DNA of 64,000 nucleotides from JAEUJZ01 sp964460115 (GTDB lineage Bacteria; Myxococcota_A; Polyangia; Palsa-1104; JAEUJZ01), in contig CAYWPR010000012.1 of NCBI GenBank assembly GCA_964460115.1, positions 1 to 64,000 on the forward strand, read 5' to 3'. The translations under genes were made by a program, and so were the position numbers. Shown in pieces: positions 37,087 through 44,280 of the stretch (its first letter is position 1; the number at the start of each line of letters is the position of its first letter). The notes below the pieces were generated by a model, which searched no databases, was not told the DNA's origin, and worked only from the letters and a program-made list of their open reading frames with translations.

Positions 37087-37875
37087 TCAATCGGCGACGC
37101 GGGTGCCGATTGATTCGTCGCCAGCAACGACGCGGCAAATGTTGCTGGGCTGAAAGAGGTTAAATACGATGACGGGCAACTTGTTGTCGCGGCAAAGCGC
37201 GATGGCCGCGCCATCCATCACCTTTAGACTGCGTTGCAGTACGTCCAGGTACGTCAGACGATGATAACGCACGGCATCTTTGTATTGCATGGGATCTTTG
37301 TCGTAGATGCCGTCCACTTTGGTGGCTTTTAGCAGCACTTCGGCGTGCACTTCCATGGCCCGAAGCGCCGCGGCGGTATCTGTGGTGAAATAAGGATTTC
37401 CGGTCCCGGCCGCGAAAATGACGACGCGCCGCTTTTCCAAATGGCGAATGGCGCGCCGCCGGATGTAGGGCTCGCACAGTTCGCGAATTTCGATGGCCGA
37501 AAGGACGCGCGTGGCCAAGCCCAGATGCTCGATGGCATCCTGCATGGCCAAGGCGTTCATCACCGTGCCCATCATTCCCATGTAATCGGCCGACGCGCGG
37601 TCCATGCCATGTTTGGTGGACGCGGCAACCCCGCGAAAGATGTTGCCGCCGCCGATGACCAGTGCCACCTCGACGCCCATGTCATGAACTTGCTTAATCT
37701 CTGCGGCCAAGCGCTGCAGGGTTCCGGGATCGATGCCAAATTGGCCCGATCCCATCAGCGCTTCGCCCGAAAGTTTGATAAGGACGCGGCGATACACGGC
37801 CCGCCGCGGTGCGCCTTCAGGCGATTCCGAGACGGGATGTACGTTCGACTGGAAATCCGGCGGCGCGGTAGACAT
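37087..37875 (-). CDS. pyrH: Uridylate kinase
   Basis: 262 aa, about 20 longer than E. coli PyrH because of an unconserved N-terminal extension of about 27 residues. It phosphorylates UMP to UDP as a hexamer regulated by GTP and UTP. Motifs: RVLIKLSGEALMGSGQFGID, VALVIGGGNIFRGV, HGMDRASADYMGMMGTVMNAL, FAAGTGNPYFTTDTAAALRA, LLKATKVDGIYDKDP and KVMDGAAIALCRDNKLPVIVF. The true start could be the Met codon at 37875, 6 nt after the tsf stop; no better internal start fits. Confidence 0.96.
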   Translation of the reverse strand: MSTAPPDFQSNVHPVSESPEGAPRRAVYRRVLIKLSGEALMGSGQFGIDPGTLQRLAAEIKQVHDMGVEVALVIGGGNIFRGVAASTKHGMDRASADYMGMMGTVMNALAMQDAIEHLGLATRVLSAIEIRELCEPYIRRRAIRHLEKRRVVIFAAGTGNPYFTTDTAAALRAMEVHAEVLLKATKVDGIYDKDPMQYKDAVRYHRLTYLDVLQRSLKVMDGAAIALCRDNKLPVIVFNLFQPSNICRVVAGDESIGTRVAD

Positions 37876-37881
37876 GGCGGT

Positions 37882-38559
37882 CTATGCTTTCGCCGCCTGA
37901 TTTACCTGAGCGGCAACCTCTTGCGCGAAGTCATCGGACTTTTTCTGCATTCCTTCGCCCAGGGCATAGCGCGTAAAGCGGCGAATGTTGACCTTTTCGC
38001 CGGTCTTGGCCGACAGCTCTAGCATCAGCGAGCGGATGTCTTTGGTGGGATCTTTGACAAATTCCTGATCGAGCAGGCAAATGTCTTTTTTCCACTTGGT
38101 GATCTGACCATCGACGATCTTGGCGATGATGTTATCGGGTTTGCCCTTGCCGGCTTCGCGCGCCTTGTCCATCTGTATCTGGCGCTCTTTTTCGACGTAG
38201 TCCGCCGGAATCTCTTCCGCCGAGACGTACAGCGGAAAGGGATCGCGGCCGGCGATGTGCAACGCCACGTCTTTGCAGAAATTTCGAAAATCGTCGGTGC
38301 GCGCCACGAAATCGGTCTGGCAGTTGATCTCGACGAGAACCCCGATCTTGCCGCCCATGTGTATATAAGAGGTCACCGCGCCTTCGGTGGCGACGCGCAA
38401 CTGGTTTTGGCCAGCCTTGGTGATTCCCTTTTTGCGCAGCCATTCGGCGGCTTTTTCGGTGTCGCCGGCAGTCTCTTCAAGGGCTTTCTTGCAGTCGGAC
38501 ATACCGGCCAGCGTGCGGTCGCGCAACTCTTTTACAAGTGCCGCAGTAATTTGGACCAT
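37882..38559 (-). CDS. tsf: Elongation factor Ts
   Basis: 225 aa, the short form (E. coli 283, Thermus about 196). It exchanges GDP on EF-Tu. The N-terminal UBA-like part is VKELRDRTLAGMSDCKKALEE, where the family's TGAG/TLAGMMDCK signature is clear. The core includes VTSYIHMGGKIGVLVEINCQTDFVAR, HIAGRDPFPLYVSAEEIP and LLDQEFVKDPTKDI. The second core repeat is reduced, which explains the length. ATG 38559 has AAGGAG 8 nt upstream. Confidence 0.96.
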   Translation of the reverse strand: MVQITAALVKELRDRTLAGMSDCKKALEETAGDTEKAAEWLRKKGITKAGQNQLRVATEGAVTSYIHMGGKIGVLVEINCQTDFVARTDDFRNFCKDVALHIAGRDPFPLYVSAEEIPADYVEKERQIQMDKAREAGKGKPDNIIAKIVDGQITKWKKDICLLDQEFVKDPTKDIRSLMLELSAKTGEKVNIRRFTRYALGEGMQKKSDDFAQEVAAQVNQAAKA

Positions 38560-38616
38560 CCATACACTCCTTATCGTGAGAACGCTTCGTTCGAATCGCG
38601 GTGGTTCCGAGGTTGT

Positions 38617-39591
38617 TTAGGGCTCTTCCTGCTCTTCAGGAGACGAGCTTACCGTCACTGAAGTCGGAGTTGCGGCGGCGGCCGGCGTAGTTCGCATTCC
38701 ACCACCACCTCGGCGGCGTACCATCTCGACCTTGGGACCGTGTCCATGACGCTCGCGCTCGCCATGGCGCTCGCCATGGCCTTCATGGCCGTGGCCTGTC
38801 GAAGCGTTTCCTGCGGAGCCATGATCTCCATAATCGCCATCTTGACGGTGCGTCGCGGCGCGCTCACGGCCCAGACGAGTTCCGACGACGCAAGCATCAG
38901 CGATTTTGCCGGTAAACAGTTTGATGGCGCGAATGGCGTCGTCGTTTCCGGGAATCACATAGTCCAGAACATCCGGATCGCAGTTGGTATCCGCGACGGC
39001 AATGACTGGAATCTCTAGCTTGCGCGCTTCAGAGATGGCGATGTGCTCTTTTTTGGCGTCGATGACGTAAAGCGCGGCGGGCAGCTCGGACATATTCTTG
39101 ATGCCGCCGAGCGCTCTTTCCAGCTTCTCGCGCTCGCGTACGCGCGTCAGCACTTCTTTTTTGCCCAGGCGGTCAAAGGTGCCGTCTTCGGCCATCTTTT
39201 CCAAATTGCGCAGCCGCTCGATAGAGCCCTTGACGGTGCGAAAGTTGGTCAAGGTGCCACCCAGCCAGCGGTTCGTGACGTAGAACATATTGCTACGTCC
39301 CGCTTCTTGCTGAATGACTTCCTGCGCTTGCTTCTTGGTTCCAACAAACAGCAAAGAGCCGCCGCTGGCGATGGTGTTGACGATAAAATTGTACGCGCGG
39401 TTGAACAACCGTACGGTGTGCTGCAAATCGATGATGTGAATGCCGTTGCGCGCTCCGAAGATGTAGGGCTTCATCTTGGGATTCCAGCGCTTGGTCTGAT
39501 GTCCAAAGTGGACGCCCGCCTCGAGCAGTTGGCGCATGGTGATTGGCGTTTCGGCGCCGCCCGACTGAAGGGCTTCTTGCATATTTTCCAT
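38617..39591 (-). CDS. rpsB: 30S ribosomal protein S2 with His/Gly-rich C-terminal extension
   Basis: 324 aa from ATG 39591, chosen for AGGAG about 10 nt upstream; a longer frame to 39648 is not favoured. S2 binds the 30S head with S1. The core (about 15-245) has TMRQLLEAGVHFGHQTKRWNP, GIHIIDLQHTVRLFNRAYNF, GGSLLFVGTKKQAQEVIQQE, NRWLGGTLTNFRTVKGSI and IPVIAVADTNCDPDVLDYVI. The last 75 or so residues are an unusual tail: first Gly/His/Arg/Glu-rich (GHGHEGHGERHGERERHGHG), then RRRGGGG, then an Ala/Thr/Ser stretch ending in acidic residues. It leads the translation operon and is preceded by a long structured leader. Confidence 0.95.
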   Translation of the reverse strand: MENMQEALQSGGAETPITMRQLLEAGVHFGHQTKRWNPKMKPYIFGARNGIHIIDLQHTVRLFNRAYNFIVNTIASGGSLLFVGTKKQAQEVIQQEAGRSNMFYVTNRWLGGTLTNFRTVKGSIERLRNLEKMAEDGTFDRLGKKEVLTRVREREKLERALGGIKNMSELPAALYVIDAKKEHIAISEARKLEIPVIAVADTNCDPDVLDYVIPGNDDAIRAIKLFTGKIADACVVGTRLGRERAATHRQDGDYGDHGSAGNASTGHGHEGHGERHGERERHGHGPKVEMVRRRGGGGMRTTPAAAATPTSVTVSSSPEEQEEP

Positions 39592-39859
39592 CGTCTCGGT
39601 TCTCCTATTGTGGTCGTTGTATCCGCCGCTCCGTTGCCGAACAGCCATCTAAAAAAGACGGCGGACGGCGCTGACCCCTTGCCTAAGGAGCAAAGGGCAC
39701 GACCGCGAAAAAGGCGTGCCAGCGGAGCGTGTGTGATCTGTTTGGCAGACTATTTGCCTAAAGGTTAGAAACGCTTACCACGCCTGCGCCTTTCCAGCAA
39801 GCGCTCCGAAATACGGAGGGCGGCTTCTGCGCAGGTGGTAAGCGTCAGGTGTTTTTAGC
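39592..39859 (-). other. rpsB leader region
   Basis: 268 bp between the etfA stop and the rpsB start. It contains the 75-nt hairpin described separately and the S2 ribosome-binding site (AGGAG near 39602). If transcription starts upstream of the hairpin, the leader would be about 200 nt long. Confidence 0.45.
39771..39845 (-). promoter_or_regulatory. Long structured hairpin between etfA and rpsB (terminator or S2 leader element)
   Basis: ACGCTTACCACGCCTGCGC (39771-39789) pairs with GCGCAGGTGGTAAGCGT (39829-39845) over 17 bp with one two-base bulge. An inner stem CTCCG-AAATA-CGGAG (39804-39818) closes the top, and AAGC/GCTT extends it. It is 179 bp upstream of rpsB. TTTTT follows on the plus strand (39851-39855), and only a short TTT follows on the coding (minus) side, so it is not a typical terminator for etfA. 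A ribosomal-protein leader (autoregulation by S2) or a bidirectional transcription barrier are both possible. Confidence 0.6.
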
Positions 39860-40831
39860 CTAGGATGAAGCCTTGGTTCGTTTCAGTTCTTCCAGAAGTT
39901 CGGGCAGTGCTTTTTCCCATGAAGTGACCAGGCCATAGTCGGCAACCTGAAAGATCGGCGCTTCGGCATCCTTGTTGATGGCGACGATGACTTTCGAGCC
40001 TTTCATTCCGGCCAAGTGCTGAATCGCTCCGGAGATGGCAATGGCGATATAAAGGTCGGGGGCGACGACTTTGCCGGTTTGACCGACCTGCAGATCGTTT
40101 GGCACCATGCCGGCGTCGCATGCGGCCCGACTGGCGCCCATGGCTGCGCCGAGCACGTCGCAGATCTGTTCGATGAGGGCGAAGTTTTTGCCCTCTTTCA
40201 TGCCGCGACCGCCCGAGATCACGATGCGTGCTTCGGTCAGGTCCGGCCGATCGCGTTTTTGCGTTTGCAGTTCGACAAACTCGGCACCGCGGGCGTCGAT
40301 AGTCCCGGGATCCACGCTGACCACGGGAGATTTTTTATCCGTGGCGGCGGCGCGCGGAAATTCTGTCTGACGGGCGCTGACGACGATCGGCTCGCCGCTG
40401 ACTTCAATGGTTTGCAAAACATTGCCGGCGTTGGTGGCTCGACGAAACTGCTTGGCACCCACGACGCCGCTGATGTCGGGCGCGAGGCCCGCGTCGAGCA
40501 GTCCGGCCACGCGCGGCAACAAATCTTTGCCCACCGACGTTGCGGTACCGCCGATAAAGCTTGCACTCTGCTCGCGTGCCACTCGGGCCACGATCGGAGC
40601 ATAGGTTTCCGCCAGATAGTGTTTCAGGGCGGGCGCTTCAGCGGTATATATAGTGTCGCCGCCAAAGCTTGCGGCTTGTTCAGCGGCGGCGCGGACGTTG
40701 TCGCCGATAAGTAAAAAGAGAAGTTTGCCACCGTGCACTTTATGCGCGGCGCGCGCGAAGCTTATCGCCGAAAGCGCTGCCGGGCGCAGGGCCCCTTCTG
40801 CCTGTTCAAGAAAGATGAGTATGTTTCCCAT
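39860..40831 (-). CDS. etfA: Electron transfer flavoprotein alpha subunit
   Basis: 323 aa. With EtfB it carries electrons from acyl-CoA and other dehydrogenases to the quinone pool. The FAD-binding C-terminal domain holds the family signature (GRGMKEGKNFALIEQ, RAACDAGMVPNDLQVGQTGKVVAPDLYIAIAISG, split here as in the family) and KVIVAINKDAEAPIFQVADY. The N-terminal domain starts NILIFLEQAEGALRPAALSAI. It begins 9 nt after etfB, with the ribosome-binding site GGAAG overlapping the etfB stop region. Confidence 0.97.
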   Translation of the reverse strand: MGNILIFLEQAEGALRPAALSAISFARAAHKVHGGKLLFLLIGDNVRAAAEQAASFGGDTIYTAEAPALKHYLAETYAPIVARVAREQSASFIGGTATSVGKDLLPRVAGLLDAGLAPDISGVVGAKQFRRATNAGNVLQTIEVSGEPIVVSARQTEFPRAAATDKKSPVVSVDPGTIDARGAEFVELQTQKRDRPDLTEARIVISGGRGMKEGKNFALIEQICDVLGAAMGASRAACDAGMVPNDLQVGQTGKVVAPDLYIAIAISGAIQHLAGMKGSKVIVAINKDAEAPIFQVADYGLVTSWEKALPELLEELKRTKASS

Positions 40832-40840
40832 GGCGCTTCC

Positions 40841-41662
40841 TTAAATCACCTTGGCTTCGCTGTGTAGCTTCTCGACGAGTTCGGCAACCGAAGCGACTTT
40901 TTTGCCAGCCTGGCGGGCTGGCGGCAGCTCGGTTTTGATCGTCTTTACTTTCAATGCTGGCGCCACTCCCAAGGCCGACAAGCTTAGCCCTTCGATGGGT
41001 TTGTCCTTGGCGGCGCGAATTCCCTTGAGGGACGCGTAGCGCGGCCCTTCGGGATACTTATAAGTCGGTGCCGTGCGGCCATTGCGCACCGCTTGCGGGG
41101 CGATGATGCGCAAGTCGACCGTGACCACCGCGGGAAGGCGTACTTTTTTGAACTCGACTCCGTTGTCCACTTCGCGGCCGACTAGGAGTGCCTTGCCGCC
41201 GTCTACCGCTTCGATGCTGCAGGCGAAGGTGGCTTGCGGCCAACCCAAAAGTCCGGCCAGCCGTTGTCCGGCGTCGTTGCCTTCGTTGTCAGCCGCAAGC
41301 TTGCCCAGAAGCACGAGGTCCGGCTGATCGCGGTCCACAATCTTTTTCAGAGTGGCAGCGACGAGGCTGGCATCAAGTTCTTCATCTTTGGCTTCCACGC
41401 GTATCGCCTTGTCGGCACCCATGGCCAGGGCGGCGCGAAGCTGCTGCTGAACGTCGGCGGGCCCCATGGACAGTACCGTGACCAAGCCATGGCGGGTGGC
41501 GGGCGCCGCACCATCTTCGGTCAGACGGAGCGCGGCCTCGACGGCGTACTCATCAAACTGGTTTACTTGCCAGTTGGCAGCGCCAAGATCAAGCGCGTTG
41601 TCCTTTAGCTTGACCTTCTGCGCGGGGTCGGGAATGCGTTTGAGGGTGACCAGAATCTTCAC
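40841..41662 (-). CDS. etfB: Electron transfer flavoprotein beta subunit
   Basis: 273 aa, partner of EtfA, binding AMP and docking dehydrogenases. Signature stretches: MKILVTLKRIPDPAQKV, NQFDEYAVEAALRLTE, VLSMGPADVQQQLRAALAMGADKAI, LLGKLAADNEGNDAGQRLAGLLGWPQ and VDLRIIAPQAVRNGRTAP. The start is GTG 41662 with AGGAG 7 nt upstream. The gene lies about 64 bp downstream of the small membrane protein gene; three 10-bp repeats lie in between and may control it. Confidence 0.97.
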   Translation of the reverse strand: MKILVTLKRIPDPAQKVKLKDNALDLGAANWQVNQFDEYAVEAALRLTEDGAAPATRHGLVTVLSMGPADVQQQLRAALAMGADKAIRVEAKDEELDASLVAATLKKIVDRDQPDLVLLGKLAADNEGNDAGQRLAGLLGWPQATFACSIEAVDGGKALLVGREVDNGVEFKKVRLPAVVTVDLRIIAPQAVRNGRTAPTYKYPEGPRYASLKGIRAAKDKPIEGLSLSALGVAPALKVKTIKTELPPARQAGKKVASVAELVEKLHSEAKVI

Positions 41663-41699
41663 AGGACCACTCCTAGTCAGTTTGCTTGGATGGAATTGG

Positions 41700-41729
41700 A
41701 TAGCACTAGATAGTGCTAGATACCACTAG
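41700..41729. repeat. Three tandem 10-bp repeats upstream of etfB
   Basis: ATAGCACTAG (41700-41709), ATAGTGCTAG (41710-41719) and ATACCACTAG (41720-41729) repeat at one helical turn. The first two form the palindrome AGCACTA-GA-TAGTGCT (41702-41717). The third overlaps the stop codon of the upstream gene. They lie about 38 bp before the etfB start and could be an operator. Confidence 0.55.
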
Positions 41730-42073
41730 AACTCGCCACGGCGTACCCATAGAAGCAAGGTGCCCGTCGCTCCCAGCACGCCGGCTGGGAGCTGCGCGGT
41801 ATCGGGTACATGAAAGGCCAAAGCGCCTGCGAAAAACGCGAACAGCGAAATCAGAAGCCCCGGCAGCCAGGCCAGCCGGTGGCGGCCAAATAGCCCGATA
41901 GCGGTTGCCAAGCAGGCAAGCAGCAGGCTGCCGTAGATTCCGATATCAATCGCCATTTGCGTCAGCGGTTTATGCAGGTACGGAACGCGCAGAACCGCAA
42001 AAAGCAGCGTCGCCGCATATAAAAGCAGGCTACATCCGACGATATCAGGGGCCACGGTACGACGCTGAAGCAT
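41726..42073 (-). CDS. Small hypothetical membrane protein (four helices)
   Basis: 115 aa with four hydrophobic segments (about 12-30, 38-60, 66-88 and 95-110). A conserved-looking start reads APDIVGCSLLLYAATLLFAVLRVPYL. There is no signal peptide and no catalytic motif that I recognise. It sits between the HpnB-like glycosyltransferase and etfB, all on the minus strand. The ATG at 42073 has no clear ribosome-binding site. Function unknown. Confidence 0.65.
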   Translation of the reverse strand: MLQRRTVAPDIVGCSLLLYAATLLFAVLRVPYLHKPLTQMAIDIGIYGSLLLACLATAIGLFGRHRLAWLPGLLISLFAFFAGALAFHVPDTAQLPAGVLGATGTLLLWVRRGEF

Positions 42074-42093
42074 GAACGCAGACTAACACGTCT

Positions 42094-42186
42094 TCATTGA
42101 ATTCGCAGCCTGACGATCGACGGACGGGGGACGTCCTGCCTTGTCGATCGGCCGTCTGATCGGTCGTTTGGCTGCGGATTCATTGA
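42094..42186. repeat. Imperfect long inverted repeat
   Basis: TCATTGAATTCGCAGCC (42094-42110) and GGCTGCGGATTCATTGA (42170-42186) are inverted repeats with about three mismatches, flanking a 59-bp GC-rich interior that itself contains ATCGAC/GTCGAT. It lies between two same-strand genes and could terminate transcription or be a small palindromic element. No T-tract follows. Confidence 0.45.
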
Positions 42187-42195
42187 CAAACCCCG

Positions 42196-43329
42196 TCAAT
42201 AAGCGCGCCCGCGCCAAACCACCGGGCGGCCCATGACGGCTTGATACGAGGAAGCGCAGAGGATATATGCGACGATAAGCCCGCCTAGTCCGCGTACTCC
42301 CCGCGGCGTGACGCCGTAGCTGCGAGAAAGCGATAGACGGCCCAGCCAATCCGCGGCGTAGCAAAGCAAACTGGCCCCAAAAAGCTTGGCGGCGGCGGCG
42401 CTGCTGACCGTCAGCCAGAAAATGGCGCTGCTTAGCAATGCCAGGGTCGGTACGCAGTAGACAAGCGCCAAAATCAAGGCACCTAGCGGCGCGAACCACT
42501 GCGCTTGACCCAGGGCGACATGAAAGTTCTTTTTCCAGCCGGCGATGATGCCGCGCAGCGATTCGTACATACGCACTTCAAGGGTTGCGGTGCCGTGTAC
42601 ATAGGCCAGCGGCCAGCGCGCGGCTTTGATGCGTTGCGCCAATCTGAGATCTTCGACGATTTCTCCGGAGACGGCGGCATGTCCGCCAATGGCGGCGTAG
42701 GCGGCCCGACGAAAAAACATATAGGGACCGTACCCAACGGCAGTCTGCGAATTGGAATCGACCACCTTTGCGGGATCGAGCAAAGAAAACAGAATCTGCG
42801 CGATGATTGGCTGGGCGGCGCGCTCCCAGAAGCTTTGGGCCAAAATGCGCGGAACCACTGTGACGAGCCCCGCTTGCGTTCGCTCGGCCACGGTGACCGT
42901 GCTGTGCACGGCACTCGGCTTCATGCGCAGATCGGCATCCACGAAAAGCAGGTAATCGGCAAATAGGCCACGGGTGCCCGCATAAAGCGCGTGCGGCTTG
43001 CCTCGCCAGCCGGGGGGCAGCGGCGGGGCCGACATCAGCTCCAGACGCGAATCTTCTTTTTGCAGAGACTCGACGATGGCGGCAGTGCGATCGGTCGAAT
43101 GATCATCAATGACGCGAATGCGTAGGTTCGGGTAGTCCTGCGCCAAGAGCGAGCGCAGGCAGCCTTCAATGTTGGTCTCTTCATTGCGCGCCGGCACCAG
43201 CGCATACACCGAAGGTGCCACGGTCATCGGCGGTTTCGCTGGCAAAGACATGGTGCGCCAGCGGTTCCAGGGCAAAAGCAGCGCCATCAAAAGATGGCAA
43301 AGGGCGATGACGGCAATAAAGATCAGCAA
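42196..43329 (-). CDS. Glycosyltransferase family 2, HpnB-like
   Basis: 377 aa. An N-terminal membrane helix is followed by a GT-A domain: VYALVPARNEETNIEGCL, IRVIDDHSTDRTAAIV, GWRGKPHALYAGTRGL, the metal site LLFVDADLRM, GYGPYMFFRRAAY and VVEDLRL-type VEDLRLAQRIK. Three C-terminal hydrophobic helices complete the plan of hopene-associated HpnB and related carotenoid or lipid glycosyltransferases. The GKPHALYAG and AYVHGTATLEVRMY regions fit this subfamily. The start seems to be TTG 43329, since later Met codons would remove the first helix. It begins 14 bp after yebC. It may glycosylate a hopanoid or other isoprenoid lipid, an inference supported by the nearby squalene-synthase-like gene. 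Confidence 0.72.
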   Translation of the reverse strand: MLIFIAVIALCHLLMALLLPWNRWRTMSLPAKPPMTVAPSVYALVPARNEETNIEGCLRSLLAQDYPNLRIRVIDDHSTDRTAAIVESLQKEDSRLELMSAPPLPPGWRGKPHALYAGTRGLFADYLLFVDADLRMKPSAVHSTVTVAERTQAGLVTVVPRILAQSFWERAAQPIIAQILFSLLDPAKVVDSNSQTAVGYGPYMFFRRAAYAAIGGHAAVSGEIVEDLRLAQRIKAARWPLAYVHGTATLEVRMYESLRGIIAGWKKNFHVALGQAQWFAPLGALILALVYCVPTLALLSSAIFWLTVSSAAAAKLFGASLLCYAADWLGRLSLSRSYGVTPRGVRGLGGLIVAYILCASSYQAVMGRPVVWRGRAY

Positions 43330-43343
43330 GGCAATGCACTGCG

Positions 43344-44084
43344 TCAGGCGGCTTGTTCTTCTTCCGGGCCTTCGTGGTTTGAGTAGACGTTGAGCACGTC
43401 GTCGTGTTCTTCGAGCGAGCTGATCAGTTTGCCGAGCGATTCGGCATCCTTGGCGGACACCTCGACGATCATCTCGGGCAGCATGGCGACCTCAGCGACT
43501 TCGGCTTTCAGGCCTTTTTTCTCAAAAGCCTCACGAATTTCATGGAAGCTTTGCGGCTCGGTCAAAACGACTATAGAGTCGCCTTCGGCGCGCACATCTT
43601 CGGCGCCCAGTTCTAAGGCGGCCTCGGTGACGACATCTTCGCTGAATTTTTCCGCTTCAAAGATCAGTTGCCCGCGCTTTTTGAACTTGTGCAAAACCGA
43701 GCCGGACGGATCGATTTTGGCATTCTGCCGTTCCAAGAGCTTGCGCAATTCCGAGGCGGTACGGTTGCGGTTGTCAGTGGCCAGCTCGACGATAATGGCT
43801 ACGCCGCCGGGCCCGTAGGCCTGGTAGACGAGCTCTTCCATGGCCTCGGCTCCACCCTCGCCGGTGCCTTTTTTAATCGCGCGATCAATCGTATCGTTGG
43901 GAATGTTGGCGCCGCGTCCTTTGTCGACGGCGGTGCGCAATCGCGGGTTGCCTGTGGGATCGCCGCCGCCACTGCGGGCGGCTACGGTGATTTCTTTGAT
44001 GAGCTTGGTCCACCCTTTGGACTTTTTGGCATCGGCTATAGCCTTCTTGTGCTTGATCGTGGACCAGCGATTATGCCCGGACAT
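43344..44084 (-). CDS. yebC: YebC/PmpR/TACO1-family protein
   Basis: 246 aa, the typical length. The N-terminus reads MSGHNRWSTIKHKKAIADAK, and the family stretches GGGDPTGNPRLRTAVDKGRG, NIPNDTIDRAIKKGTGEGG, YQAYGPGGVAIIVELATDN and NRTASELRKLLERQNAKI are all present. The family was annotated as transcriptional regulators; recent work links it to translation of difficult (for example poly-Pro) sequences. The start ATG 44084 has TGAGG 7 nt upstream. The C-terminus (HEGPEEEQAA) is acidic. It heads a minus-strand run that leads through HpnB-like and etf genes. Confidence 0.95.
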   Translation of the reverse strand: MSGHNRWSTIKHKKAIADAKKSKGWTKLIKEITVAARSGGGDPTGNPRLRTAVDKGRGANIPNDTIDRAIKKGTGEGGAEAMEELVYQAYGPGGVAIIVELATDNRNRTASELRKLLERQNAKIDPSGSVLHKFKKRGQLIFEAEKFSEDVVTEAALELGAEDVRAEGDSIVVLTEPQSFHEIREAFEKKGLKAEVAEVAMLPEMIVEVSAKDAESLGKLISSLEEHDDVLNVYSNHEGPEEEQAA

Positions 44085-44214
44085 GTATCAACCTCATTGA
44101 ACGATGATGGCTACCACAGCCGCCTCGCGCTGACAAGTTTGCGGAAAGGCTGTCGTCTATCGCAGAACAGGGTAGCCTAGTATAGAAAGATGGGGCGCAG
44201 CTTAACCTGTCCTA

Positions 44215-44238
44215 GGCCTGGCCTGCCAGGGCCAGGCC
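44215..44238. repeat. Perfect inverted repeat upstream of the squalene-synthase-like gene
   Basis: GGCCTGGCC (44215-44223), loop TGCCAG, GGCCAGGCC (44230-44238): nine perfect GC-rich pairs. It lies 42 bp before the ATG at 44281, in the divergent yebC intergenic region. It has no T-tract, so an operator or leader hairpin is more likely than a terminator. Confidence 0.5.
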
Positions 44239-44280
44239 GACCATGGGCGCGGTAAAGATGCGCAGCTCCTTACGTCTGCC

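Noticed and set aside
39771..39845. tRNA-like 75-nt structure
   Set aside because: The terminal stem is 17 bp, no cloverleaf arms or T-loop are present, so it cannot be a tRNA.
41700..41729. Start of a CRISPR-like repeat array
   Set aside because: The units are contiguous, 10 bp, three only, and without spacers.
42083..42499. 138-codon minus-strand frame
   Set aside because: It overlaps most of the HpnB-like C-terminus in a different frame, and the amino acid composition is Arg-rich shadow-like.
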